64,000 bases of DNA. It comes from Scolanthus callimorphus (Eukaryota; Cnidaria; Anthozoa; Actiniaria; Edwardsiidae). The notes beneath the pieces are model-generated. The model saw nothing but the letters and a program-made list of their open reading frames with translations, was not told where the DNA came from and did not search any database. This document shows positions 26,588 to 37,700 of this stretch, piece after piece. The translations under genes were made by a program, and so were the position numbers. The stretch spans positions 30,641,577 through 30,705,576 of the forward strand of contig CM066913.1 of NCBI GenBank assembly GCA_033964015.1, written 5' to 3'. Every line of letters starts with the position of its first letter. Position 1 is the stretch's first letter.

Positions 26588-26709
26588 TTAATAGCACTGA
26601 GTGGCTCTCGAAAAAGTCCAGAAGAGGGTGTTGGCGATCATATACGGAGCGCACATCAGCTACCAACAGGCATTGACTCAGGCCGGTTTGCTGCCTCTTG
26701 AGGCCCGCC

Positions 26710-26783
26710 CATCCTCGCGCGCCAGGGTCCTTCCCTCGTCTCCCCCCAGGGGACAGAGGGAAGGACCCTGGCGCGCGAGGATG
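26710..26783. repeat. 74-bp perfect hairpin inserted with a 9-bp duplication
   Basis: Arms of 28 bp are exact complements (CATCCTCGCGCGCCAGGGTC... and its inverse) around an 18-base loop. The direct repeat AGGCCCGCC flanks it (26701-26709 and 26784-26792). Deleting the hairpin and one repeat restores the LINE reading LEARREHACRKF. Confidence 0.9.
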
Positions 26784-27089
26784 AGGCCCGCCGTGAGCAC
26801 GCGTGCCGCAAATTTATTGACAACATCAAGCCTGGCTGCGTGCTCTCCCACTACTTGATGATAGGAGGGTTCGCTACACCGCCCCATAATCTTTAAGGTC
26901 ATGCGCAGAATACCACGTAAATCCGGGGAGGACGGACCGTTTAAATAAGTTCACCACTGTCAAGTATAATAAGTAGTTTAATACATATTTTCATATTATT
27001 GTAAATCGCTTTGTATAGTATCGCTTAATTGTCAGGACCTACTCCGGTCATTCAGTATTTTAATCTGCAAACGGAATAAACAAGCATTA

Positions 27090-28490
27090 TTATTATTATA
27101 GTATTAATTGCCTTGCGCTTGCGTCCTGCGCTTGCGTTCCAGTAAGAAGCACACCTTTTGAGCAATATTAAAAGGAGGAGTAGAAATGAAGAATTTTCCT
27201 AGGGGTCTGGGAGCATACTCCCCTAGGGGAATTTTGAAATTTCAGGCTTGTAGAATGGCCCCTGGAAATACACAGTGATACAGTTTTTTCTCTCTCAGTG
27301 AATGCTACGCTACGATATTATGATGGCACCCCTTGCTCTCCTTTTGATACTTCAGGGTCCCCTTTTACAGTAAGAAAAAAATCCAGGGCCCCCCAATTTA
27401 TCCTCCATCCCCGCCCCCGGTCTCCGACATGTTAATGATAAAGCAAGGTCGAAGGTTGGCCTCTGGTACCTGTTGCAAACTGATGCCCTATGGCAGTGGC
27501 TTGGAGACAAATAATTTTACAGGTAACTTCGCTTGCGACCCGTGTTTCAAATCTTATGAGCCAATCAAGTATTCTTGCCCTGGCTCGGTCACGACGTTGG
27601 TTTTAGTTCAGAGGGAAGCCAGCTGACTCACGTTGACTGTACTAAGCGAAACAGAGTTTCATTGGCTCCGAAGGCTTCATTGACGGAGCAAAGTCAAAAA
27701 TGATTTTTTTTGGAAACGTGGGTCGCGATGCAACGGTTTGTAGCTGTAGCCTATGTACAGGTGGGCGCATTTTCGGTCGAATTATAAATTCGAAAATTTT
27801 GTCAACGACTTAGCTCAAATTTGCCACAATGAGCCACAAGCAGTGGAAAGTAGAGCGTGCTGAAATTAGTAAAACTGCCAAGTTTGAGACCGATCGGTTA
27901 CAAACTCGCGAAGAGCCAGCCTTGCAAACAAACGTAAACAAGCCGTATTTTTACAGAGGTTTGTATGGAACTTTTAATTGGGGGGGGGGGGGGGGGCAAA
28001 ATTTTAATTGGGGCCACTTTTAACGGATCGCCCTGAAACTTGGGTTTATTGCTTATTGCCTATGCGCTCTTCGAATGGAAGGTTTAGTTTTAGCTCGCTT
28101 ATTAATTAAAGATATTAGAATCATATTTAAGTTTTTATAAAACCGTTTTATTTTTAAGCGTCGCCGGACTTCAACCTTTATTGCTCAAATCCTCAAAATT
28201 GGTTTCTGACTAAAGTCAATGTGATCTTTTCCGTGGTATGGATGGATTGTAACTTGGACGCCTGTATCAAAAGTTGAAAGTTTTGTTGCATGTCGTGAAG
28301 TCACGATGCACCCACCTATACGGGTCTTTGTGAATAAAAAAATGTCTATATGTGCAATATGTGTCACTATTATGTCTTTCCACGAACGAGGTCGAAGGAG
28401 AAAATCAGGATTCCTGTGTTGTGCATTCGTGTGTACTGGCACTAGTAATGGGTATATCCGCTGATCACGATTCGCGGGCGTGACTGGCAT
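27090..28490. other. Intergenic stretch with no gene recognised
   Basis: Mixed unique and repeat-like sequence with an 18-base G run near 27981. Short open frames (27429-27626, 27829-28023, 28185-28499 on the minus strand) have no family resemblance or supporting splice structure that I can see. Confidence 0.5.
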
Positions 28491-28495
28491 TTCAG

Positions 28496-28626
28496 CCAAT
28501 CACAGGCCGCCAAATATGAAGGCCGCATTGGTAATGGTGTAATTTTTGCCGGTCTTTCAGTCTTCCTGTGAAATTTCCTTCTCTTTTCTACGTGTTTCTT
28601 GTAAATATTTTACAGATTAGGACAAA
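28496..28626 (+). promoter_or_regulatory. MANF upstream region with an ERSE-like element
   Basis: CCAAT (28496-28500), nine bases, then CCAAA: close to the ER-stress response element CCAAT-N9-CCACG but with two mismatches in the second half. MANF is ER-stress induced in animals, so the match is suggestive only. The presumed 5' UTR precedes the ATG at 28627. Confidence 0.35.
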
Positions 28627-31600
28627 ATGAAGCTTCAAATTATAGCTGCTTTACAAATTCTCGTGTGTTTAGTTTTCTGGACAGCAGAAGCAAAAGAAAG
28701 CAAGGAGTGCGAAGGTGAGATTCTGCAATGTTTCACTTTAGAAATTGTTCCTGATGTTGTGAAATTTTGTTGCAAAAGTTTCCCAAGTTGGCTTTCACCA
28801 AGAATCCTGGGCCATTTATCTGACTGATCGTAACATGGACTTAAATCTTGGTTTTAATTGCTCTGTTGTTTTATTTTTTCATTGCTAGACTACGCTAGTG
28901 GATTTGTAAACTCGAAATCTTACGTGGCCGAAAAAATCAGGTCTATGATAAACTCAAATGATTGGAAGAAAAATTGGCCTAATTTAAATCTTCACTATGT
29001 TATCCAGAAGTTTTACTTTATCTCTATAATACGACTTTATACAATGTGCCCCTCGGTGTTCTCGATCGTGTGGATACACTTTTATAGGTCGCGTCAACAC
29101 TTTAATGTAAGTTGATAACCGCAGCTGTAGATACCTAGCAATAACTCGTCCAGTTGTGTAATCATTTAAATCAAGTTAAGTGTAAGATTTCTTTTTAGAT
29201 AATGAATAGCAAGAAAATATATAATAAATTCACTGAATATTTTTCTAATATTCCCTTCTCAATGAGGGAAATACTGTGTAGCATCTCCCGAACAAACGTA
29301 GAAAAGACCCTTGCTATAGCAGGGTGTTAAGGCCCTGGAATGAATGTGATACATTACTCCCGGGGAGGGGGGGACTCCAATATTTTTTGGTCAGGGATGA
29401 TCATCAGAAATTTTCAGTTTCACCCCTAAAAGATACCCAACATGGCGTGGCTCAAATAATTTGTTATCAAGAAAGCCCTAAAAAGATGAGGCCTTATGTG
29501 CCAAGTAGGCGCGTCAAGGAGACAGTTAACAGGTAAAAGATGCCCATCAAGAAATTTCTGTGTTTGACTAAAATGCTGCCTAATGTTGTCTAATTTATCA
29601 TCTTCTCATCAAGTAATCTCTCTTTTTGCACAGATTTTAGAAGTGCCATCATGAGACAAAACAATTTGGACACATTTGGCCCTAAAAGATACCAATATCC
29701 CTAAAATTCCTTGTCACGCGAGTAGTTACGATTTTTCTCGCATGTATGCATCAACTCAAAATCACTAATGTAAACTATGTGCAATTAGGGTCGATCTGTC
29801 ACGATTTATGTTGCGATGTGTCACAGAGATTTCAAACCTGTTCGAAACTCTTTGCAACTTGATGCGATTTGAAGAAAAGAGAGCACAGAAATTGCACCGG
29901 ATTTGCAACAAAATGTTTACACAAGAGAGTTGGAATTGCAACTTGCCCAAGAAAAATTGCAGCAACAAATGCAACAAGAATCACAAGTGTAAACTGGTTT
30001 TAAGAAAATCTGGGCAATATTTACAACTTCTTCACAAAACATTGCTCTCATTTTGTACCTACAAAGTATTTTTTATTTGTTCCTATTTAGTTTGTATAAA
30101 AGTTTTAAAGAAACTGGAGAAATCATTGACTGATGATGAGAAAAAGAAACCTGAAAAAGTAGAGGCTAAACTGAGGAAAATGTGTGCCAAGGCCAAGACA
30201 AAGGAGAACAGATTTGTAAGTATGACCCATGACCCTACCAAGATGCAAATTTCCAATAGTCCAGTTTCAAATTCTCTATTCTACTGCTGAATAGGCATCA
30301 ACATGCATAAATACAGTGTGTGCCTCGGTTTGAAATAAAAATAGTTATGAATAATAAAGAGATTGATTTTAAGCTTGAATCGAGACAATAGACAAACATG
30401 AGTAAACTTTTCACACTTGTTGGTATTCACAACTCTTTCGATTCCAAAATGAGGCTCCCACTGTATAATGCACCATTGATGCCTATTCAGCAGTATAGCG
30501 GTGAATTCAACAATGGAATATTAGTGTTTTATAGTGCATTCACACTTTTGAAGTAAACATGTTTCATTAAATTTTCAGAACTTTAAACCTTGGGTGGAAT
30601 TTGGTACACATGACACCAAAGTAGATATTATCAGAGGCATATTACAAATGGGTACTTAATAAATAAGTTATGGGTGGGTAAATATGGTATATTTGCAATA
30701 AATGCATCATTGTTGCAATTATTATTTTGAGTTTGTATAAATGTTCTTTTTAGTGCTACTACATTGGTGGAACTGAAGATGCAGCCACTGGAATGCTTAA
30801 CTCTGTCTCCAAACCAATGGGCTATCATAAACCAGTAGAAAAAATTTGTCAAGATTTAAACAAGAAAGACCATCAGATTTGTCAATTACAGTATGGTAAG
30901 TCAAGTGATCCCCCCTCTCCAAAAAAGTACTCCCTCCCCCAAATTCAGGAGCTTGGAAAGCAATCGACTCTTCAGAACAGAAAGTTCCCTTTTTCTTGGG
31001 CCCACATTTACACTTCAACTCTCCTGAATACATATCCTTTTTTACCATGCCACAGAAAATGCAGCCAATCCGAATGCAGGAATGGCATTGTATATTTATG
31101 GTTAGAGACATTTTTGAGTGTTTTGTTGACAAATACACGCATGCGCTGGCAATACAATGAACAATAAATTTTTAAATACTGCACAAGGCGTTAGTCGTTT
31201 GATGTTGCTAGGTAACGAAAACTCACATGATCAGTTTTAACCAATGGGGTCCATGCATTTGTCCAGTGAACAAAGATTGTATATTAATTTGCAATATTCC
31301 ACTCAACCTTCCCATTGTGCACTGCCCAGTATGCAAAACATTGCCTTTAATTTTCTGTAGCGGGGTATAAAATAGTTATACAATGAATTCTTGTGACATA
31401 CTGCAGAATATCCCACTTGTCACTTGTATTTTCTTAGCATACACACTCACCTGAAGGCTCTTGTTTATACCAGAAAATACAATGTATTATGTATACCAGA
31501 AAATATGCGTGGGATATTCTGAAATATGCCACTCGAAAGCATTGTATAATTAGTAAATATACTTGGTATATATCCCTGGAAAATAAATATCTTCCTGGAA

Positions 31601-31867
31601 CCCTTAGTCCAGTAAATTACATTCTGAGGTTGCCCTTCAATCGAACATTGTTAAGTGTCATAAGTCATAAATTTCTTCTAAATGTTTTTAAATCTTTGAT
31701 TTCCAGAAGAAAAAATTGATCTGAAGAACACCAACCTCAAGAAACTGAGAGTAAAACAGCTGAAGAAAATTCTTAGTGACTTTGATGAGCAGTGCACAGG
31801 ATGTGTTGAAAAGTCAGACTTTATCAAGAAAATCCAAGAAGTTATGAAAGAGCACACTGAACTGTGA
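28627..31867 (+). CDS. MANF: MANF/CDNF family neurotrophic ER-stress factor
   Basis: Secreted/ER-resident cytoprotective protein. Exons 28627-28714, 30091-30215, 30754-30895, 31707-31867 join in phases 1, 0 and 1 to 171 residues. Signal peptide 1-22 (ends WTAEA). Eight cysteines at 28, 31, 61, 72, 103, 114, 148 and 151 match the family pattern, with landmarks [12 protein letters not shown] and [13 protein letters not shown] in the saposin-like N-terminal domain. The C-terminal SAP-like domain holds the CXXC motif (CTGC, 148-151). The last four residues, HTEL, fit a KDEL-like ER-retention tail (RTDL in human). Intron 1 holds a MITE ending about 87 bp before exon 2; intron 2 holds another MITE. 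Intron 3 (30896-31706) shows nothing I recognise. Poly(A) signal AATAAA at 32059. No frame breaks. Confidence 0.98.
29700..30004. mobile_element. 305-bp MITE copy in MANF intron 1
   Basis: Same family as 417-721 ('tcaactcaaaatcactaatg', 'gagatttcaaac', 'agcacagaaattgcaccgga'). The right terminus 'caagtgtaaactggttttaa' is kept; the left is degraded. Confidence 0.75.
30249..30514. mobile_element. Hairpin MITE copy in MANF intron 2
   Basis: Matches 23945-24198 (gtttcaaattctc, gctgaataggcatc, gaggctcccactgtat, gatgcctattcagc). Confidence 0.75.
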
Positions 31868-32058
31868 TTGGCAGGGTATAATATGCACAATGAACAAGCT
31901 CACCACCACTGGGAATCTCCAGCAAGGAACACAATGCAGAACCGTGATTTTAGCTCACATGTTCAGAAACATTTTGTACTATTTGTAAATGTCTAATTGT
32001 TCAATTTCTTGGAACCTGTGTGGGACCATTTGGTAGATAGTATATTTTGAAGTTTAGA

Positions 32059-32064
32059 AATAAA
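32059..32064 (+). terminator. Likely MANF polyadenylation signal
   Basis: AATAAA about 190 bp after the MANF stop codon, the first on this strand after the stop. Position and match only. Confidence 0.6.
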
Positions 32065-32437
32065 TTGGGCAGTCACCCCAAAAGTCTGTAACCCTGAAAA
32101 GTTTAAGCTGTCCATACCCTGGAACTTATGGTTATGCTTCCTGGAATTCCACATTTTGGGGATACCCACTGCAGAATTTCGGTTCCATAGTATAGGGTAC
32201 CTACCCTGGAATTTCAGGGTTCCTCAAAAGGGGTGTTCAATTGGCTAATGGTATGTGCTGTATTTGACAAGGATGTCAACTCTCCCGGTTTTGCGAGTTG
32301 TCTCAATATTTTTTGCTTCGTCTCCTGGGAAAAATTCAAGACGACTGCCATACATTTACTGTATTTCTCCCAGGAGGATTGTAGGAAATTAAACCATTTC
32401 AAGGCAGTCTCCAGATTTTCAAAGTCCTGGGGTTGAT

Positions 32438-32560
32438 CAGGGGTGTAACCAGGAATTTTGGTTGGGCGGGCCGGATAGTGAAACATGGGACGGAAATGTT
32501 CAAATTTCCTCCAGCAAATGCAGTAAATGTATGCGAAAATCTCCCGAGAAAGAGCTTTAT
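32438..32560. mobile_element. Repeat family 'ctccagcaaatacagtaaat', copy 2
   Basis: Shares 'gggccggatagtgaaaca', 'tttcctccagcaaatgcagt' and 'gaaaatctcccgagaaag' with 12060-12240. Confidence 0.65.
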
Positions 32561-32671
32561 GACACGTTTGTGTGAGAATTTTGTACAATTACTCATCTGT
32601 TGTCTTGATAACAAGATGTAAACATAAGCCAGTAAGGTCTATTACACATTGTATTTTAAACAGACTGACAA

Positions 32672-32923
32672 TTACACTGAAATATATAAATCCCCAACAA
32701 TGGGTTGCTGCAAAAAAAGCTGTAAGTCTCCTATTGAGGAAGTAAAAAAATTCAATTGCTGTGTCCCTGTGGCATATGGCTGCTGCACATCAGGAATAAA
32801 AGGCCCTGTAGAAATTCCAGCGTCATAAACATGGACGATAAGGGGATAGCGGAACATCCCAATGCCAGGTTTCAGGGACCAGTATATAGTGTTAGTAGCT
32901 TTTCTTTCAAATTCTTGAGACAT
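32672..32923 (-). other. Open frame of 83 codons, unknown
   Basis: Minus-strand frame from ATG at 32923 (MSQEFERKATNTIYW) to a stop near 32672, downstream of MANF and facing it. The composition looks protein-like (FRYPLIVHVYDAG, DLQLFLQQPIVGDLYISV). I recognise no family and see no splice partner. It could be a fragment of a repeat-encoded protein. Confidence 0.2.
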
Positions 32924-33879
32924 GAGCGGGCCACCAAAATGTACCGACAACGCCCACGGCCTACAATAACCTGACTAAACTCGTTTTTAATAATTTTCCA
33001 TAAAGAACATTGAAATAAATGTTATTTATCATTACCGAATTATTTCATTTTGTTATATAAACTACACAGTATTTTATCAGGATTTCGGCCACTTCGCTGC
33101 GCTCACTCGTCATATCAAAATTTGAACACTCGAAGATAAATTCCATATCCCATTGTTCTCAACATCTCGATTCTGATTGGCTAAGAGCGCGCGCTTTACT
33201 TTGGGAATCATTGAGGGTCTTCAAGAATCAGCTGATTCTTGATTCTACCATTACAAGCCCGGCGCTCGTGTAAAAGAAACTACTTGACAGAAAAACTTTA
33301 TTCATCGTAAAAGTATTTTACTGAATCAATGTATAATAAAAAAAATATTGAATTCGGTTTTTCTGATAGCTCGGCCTTACGGCCTCGCCTGATTCCACTT
33401 GTCTTGACATTGTTTATTCTGGAAATCACAAAAAACCTCCTCCAATAATTGCTTAATATCTACCTATTTATCGTGAAGCTGCATTATTTTTACGTTGGGT
33501 CATGCAATTTTGAGCCATGCAAAGCTACACTAGAATAGCAGCTGGTTTGGTATTTCGACTTTTGCCCCGTAAAGGAGTGCTTTTCCGAGGGTACAATACA
33601 AAACACCGCGTATAAGAATACAATACAAAACATCGCGAATATCCTACAATCCTACATCGAAATGACCTCACATTTTCACCATATCATGTTGAAAGCATTC
33701 TTAACTAGTTTGAGTTGTTATTTGTATAATGGTGATGTTAAATTTTGATGTTTTTGATGGCATGTTCCAGCGAACCGCTCGACGACTTATTGAGTTGATC
33801 TACTACTGTAAGCACAAGTACCTAAAGCTACATTGTTGCATTCTATACTGAAATATTTTGTTGATCTCTTCTTAGTACT

Positions 33880-34090
33880 AGGGAGTACTCCATGCCCTGC
33901 AATATTAGGAACGCTGACAACATTGCCACATTCAAATCAAAACTTAAGACTTTTATATTTAAACAATTTACGAAATTGTCCTAATTATTTTACTATTTTT
34001 TATCTTATCTATATATTATAGCTTACTTAGAAATTTGTGTTTTATTGTAAGAGCATTGAGCTTGTATAATGCTCCTAGAACGTATTATTA
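33880..34090 (+). mobile_element. Probable LINE 3' end
   Basis: Reads NADNIATFKSKLKTFIFKQF, typical of the last residues of cnidarian LINE ORF2, followed by an A/T-rich tail with 'gagcattgagcttgtataat' and short 'att' repeats. Nothing else is recognised in 32.95-34.45 kb. Confidence 0.5.
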
Positions 34091-34731
34091 TTAAAACTGC
34101 ATGAAATAGCCTGAAACTTCCCATGAGTAATGAAAAACCTAAACAAGAGGTAAGAATATTTGTTCCGGATTTGTGACATTTATTTCATCGCGAAATTCTA
34201 CCAGTAAATGCGAGCCCATTAGATATTTACTGTTAAATTGACACACGAGAGACACTTATGAAGACATCTTTATTTATTCATTCAAAATATTTTAATATAG
34301 AATACAACTATGTAGCTTGGGGTACCTGTGCTGTAAGAAACATTCAAAATATCACTATTAGTTTGTTGTTCTATGACTGCATATCACCTAGACCAGTTCT
34401 AGATCAAAGGATGGATCGAAATTCCATTACCTCATTGCATAGACTTTTATAGGCTACACAACTATGTCGAGCCCATTGGAGACAAGGTCCTTTGTTATTG
34501 TTTTCGTTCAATATTAGAAGACGAATTACGCGTAGGAATCTCTTAATAAACATCTAAAAACAAAGTTTCAGATTTATATTCTCTGAATCAGCCGATGGAA
34601 ATGGATGCCTTCTCCGATTTGGTATGTTGCTATGCTGTCAAAATGGCGGCTGACACAGGCTCTTTAAAATAAGTTAACATGCTGCAACCCCATTTCCATA
34701 GCGCCCACATCTATAATGAATGTCAAGAACA

Positions 34732-37700
34732 TTAGCGAGCCCATGGATCGTGGGATGGGTGCCCTGTGTGTCCGTTGATGGGAAGTATCCCATAATTAGC
34801 ATGTTCTCCGCGTTCGCCAAGTTGTTCACGCAACCGTACGATCTCCTGTTGGTACCTGAAAACAAAAACAAAAAACCTATCTGAGTCTTTTCAACGCAGC
34901 ACTGCTCCGGCTAGAACGGGCGATCGTTAAAACAAGCGAACAAACAAACAAACAAACATCACTACTGAAGACCTCTGTTTCAACTCCCCCTGGAAAGACA
35001 GACATAGGGCAAAGGACATAGGGTTGCGGGCCTTCGTAAATCAACAGGGAACCCATACCACAAGCCCCCGAATAACTAAAACTGGTCCCCAAGAGATTTT
35101 GCTTTGATTTTCTTTGATTTTGCTTATCGTAGAAGAGGTAATTTTACCTAGTTCCCCTCGGAAAGACGGATGGAAAACCTAGTTTCAAATGGTACACCTC
35201 AGATAAAACTGGAAGAGGTCAAGCTCTTGTTTTATCATTGTACGCCCTCGGGAATCCAGAATTTTGTATATCCTCAGGAAATCTCTTCTCTGTGGGATGT
35301 GCAGATAATGAATTATTACTCACGACAGCATGACAGCGATGGTAAGTAAATTGTCTACCCGGTTAATTTATCAAAGGAATCCTGACCGCATTTTGAGCTA
35401 CAATAGACAGCCTTGCAATTTATGTGCGCGCGCGTACGGTGGCTTTTCTTATGAGACACAATGAAGACGATTTGCTTTCAATGAGACTGACCGTTTAATT
35501 GTGTATTAATGTATTCCTGGAGGTATTTCACTTCTTCTTCCGCTACAGTACATCGCGTCATAAGAGCGGCACGTTCAGTTTCCAGGTCTTGCTGCAATGG
35601 AAAACAAGAACTAAAAGCGGATACTACAGGAACTAAAGCAGTGCCAAGTTAGCTGCACAGAAAGTTATAAAGAACTGCACGACCCGTTCCTGACCGCTAC
35701 TGTTTTGTTGTGAAAGCGATGATAAGTTCACGCTCCGAATGCAATGTTTCGTGCCATGAGGTGGTTTCCGATATTTACGTACGAATGAAAGAACACAACT
35801 GGGGCAAAACGTAATAAGATCTTCCCTTTTAAAATCACAATTGAAAGTAATAGACCTATTCGGCTTGGGCGTAATGTTTTCCCAATTCAGATCACGAGGC
35901 ATTCATCTTTGTTTTGGATGCTTCCATATTCATATATCCTTCGGTGCGCAGCAGATAAAGAAAGAGAAAATACTAAATGGGAATGCCACGTGATCTGAAA
36001 TGGGAAAACATTACGCCCAAGCCGAGGAGATCTATTAATCAACAGGCATCTGCATGACCATGTTTACCTGGGTGTTAAGAGTAAACTCACGAAGCTGTTT
36101 GCGTAATTGTCCCCACCCCATTTCAGCTGTCGCGAAAGGTACTCTGCAAAAAAAAAGGAATTAGCAAGGACAAATTTTGACGTGCTTAGAACTGCCCAAG
36201 AAGACATTTAGCGAGAAAAAGATTTTAGGCTATACTAACAAAAAAAAAACAGGGATACGCGCGTCAAGATTGTCAGACGACGGTCTTAAGCGGGTAAAGC
36301 GCTATCATATTGGCAAGGTCGCTTTGTAGACAATGCGGATAAAGCTGGGTGACGGAGCTCTCGATCGCTAAAATGTCAGTCGCAAAATATCGACTAGAAT
36401 GATATTTGTTCGCCTTTTTAAAAGGCTATGCGACTGAACCTTCTCTTTCTATGACCAAATACAGTGTGCAAAATTGCGAAAGTTAATATAGAGCCCTGTG
36501 ATACGAGCATTAAGCCCCAGTGGGACCCGTTCAAAAAATATTGGCAAGATTCGAAGTTGCAAAAACGTACAATTTCTAAGAGAAAGGCACTCGAAGGTTT
36601 ATGCTCGCTGATAATGTTTCCGCATACCGGTCATTTATCGTAGATAACATGATAGCATGTTCACCAAGTTTGCTTCGTTCTTTGATTGTTTCCTCTAGGC
36701 TCACTGATGCGTCATTTAACTGAAAAAAAAAGAATCAGAAAGAGTCTATAATTGCACTCCCAACTAGTGCAGGGTGTTTAACAATTGTCAGAAAATTCCA
36801 GTTGGCTTGACAGTAGAATTAAGTTACACATCTGTTATCATTCCGATTCGGATGAAATCTTGAATAGAATGGCGCTTGCTAACTACTTACTAACCGAGCG
36901 TGGGGACATCCCGGGAAATATCAAACTGAGGTTTTGGCCCTACATTTGCCCTACCTGTTTGGTGAGTTCCTTTATCTTGTGCTCGTAATCGTGTAACTTT
37001 CTTGTCAACTTGCCAATCTCACGTGCCTAGTGCAAAGAATTCAGATTTCTAGGTAAATTGTGGTACATTCCCCAATATTACAAGTATTATAGTAGGGACG
37101 TAATTGGGTAACAGCTTGTAGATTCTTGTTTTCAATCACTTCTGTGGGAATACGAATGCAATAGTGTAGCGGTATGAAACAAACTATTATGCAGGGTTAA
37201 AATCACGTGATAGCCCGTGTTGAAGTCCAGCCCATAATGTTTGAATAGAATGTCGCGACTAAGTTAAGGTGGCTTGTAGCAGGAATTTTTTTCAAAAAAT
37301 ACCCCCGTGGAGTATCTTAAGACAGGGGGGAAGGTTCAAGGGTTCCTCGGCAAAATACTTGTCATTTCGTCTGCTTCTAAGCTGCGTACATGTATTATAT
37401 AATTAATAATTATTTATTGAGTTTATATTATTTAATGATTACTGGAGGGTGAAAAATCACCCTCCATTCTCCAAATCTTGAGAATCACGCAACTCTTGGG
37501 CACGCTTTTGGAAGTCGGCGTTCAGTCTTTTTTTTCTCCCGAAACGTTGGAGTGTAAGAAGGAAAGACGGCTGGAATTTAGGCTAGTACCTAATGTTAAA
37601 AGCAGACGAAATTACAACTATTTTGCTAACGAACCTTTCACCTACCAGATGCCTGATAAAAGAACTTTATACGAAAAAGATGACGAGTGCAGTCTCACTG

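Larger units (their letters stand above)
24960..26900 (+). pseudogene. Degenerate LINE (non-LTR) reverse transcriptase, twice interrupted
   Basis: Recognisable RT blocks in order: a segment with RPVSLTCQVAKVMEGF (about 25050-25115), GFDLIDH (about 25273), NGGIPQGTKMGPVLF (about 25432), the catalytic box YVDD (25520-25531), then the thumb/C-terminal part with SVLEYASVVF (about 25887) and ALEKVQKRVLAIIYGA (about 26602). In-frame stops (for example about 25197 and 25273) and frame shifts make it inactive. It is interrupted by a MITE at 25953-26587 and by a hairpin insert at 26710-26783. Family: CR1/L2-like or related, judged only from the motifs. The 3' end with repeated 'att' lies near 27080. 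Confidence 0.85.

Noticed and set aside
35488..35492. Choice of donor for the penultimate CCDC78 exon
   Set aside because: The better-looking GTCAGT donor at 35491 would put the last exon in a non-coiled-coil frame; a weaker donor at 35487 keeps YQQEIVRLREQL. Left open, with the phase-consistent option used.
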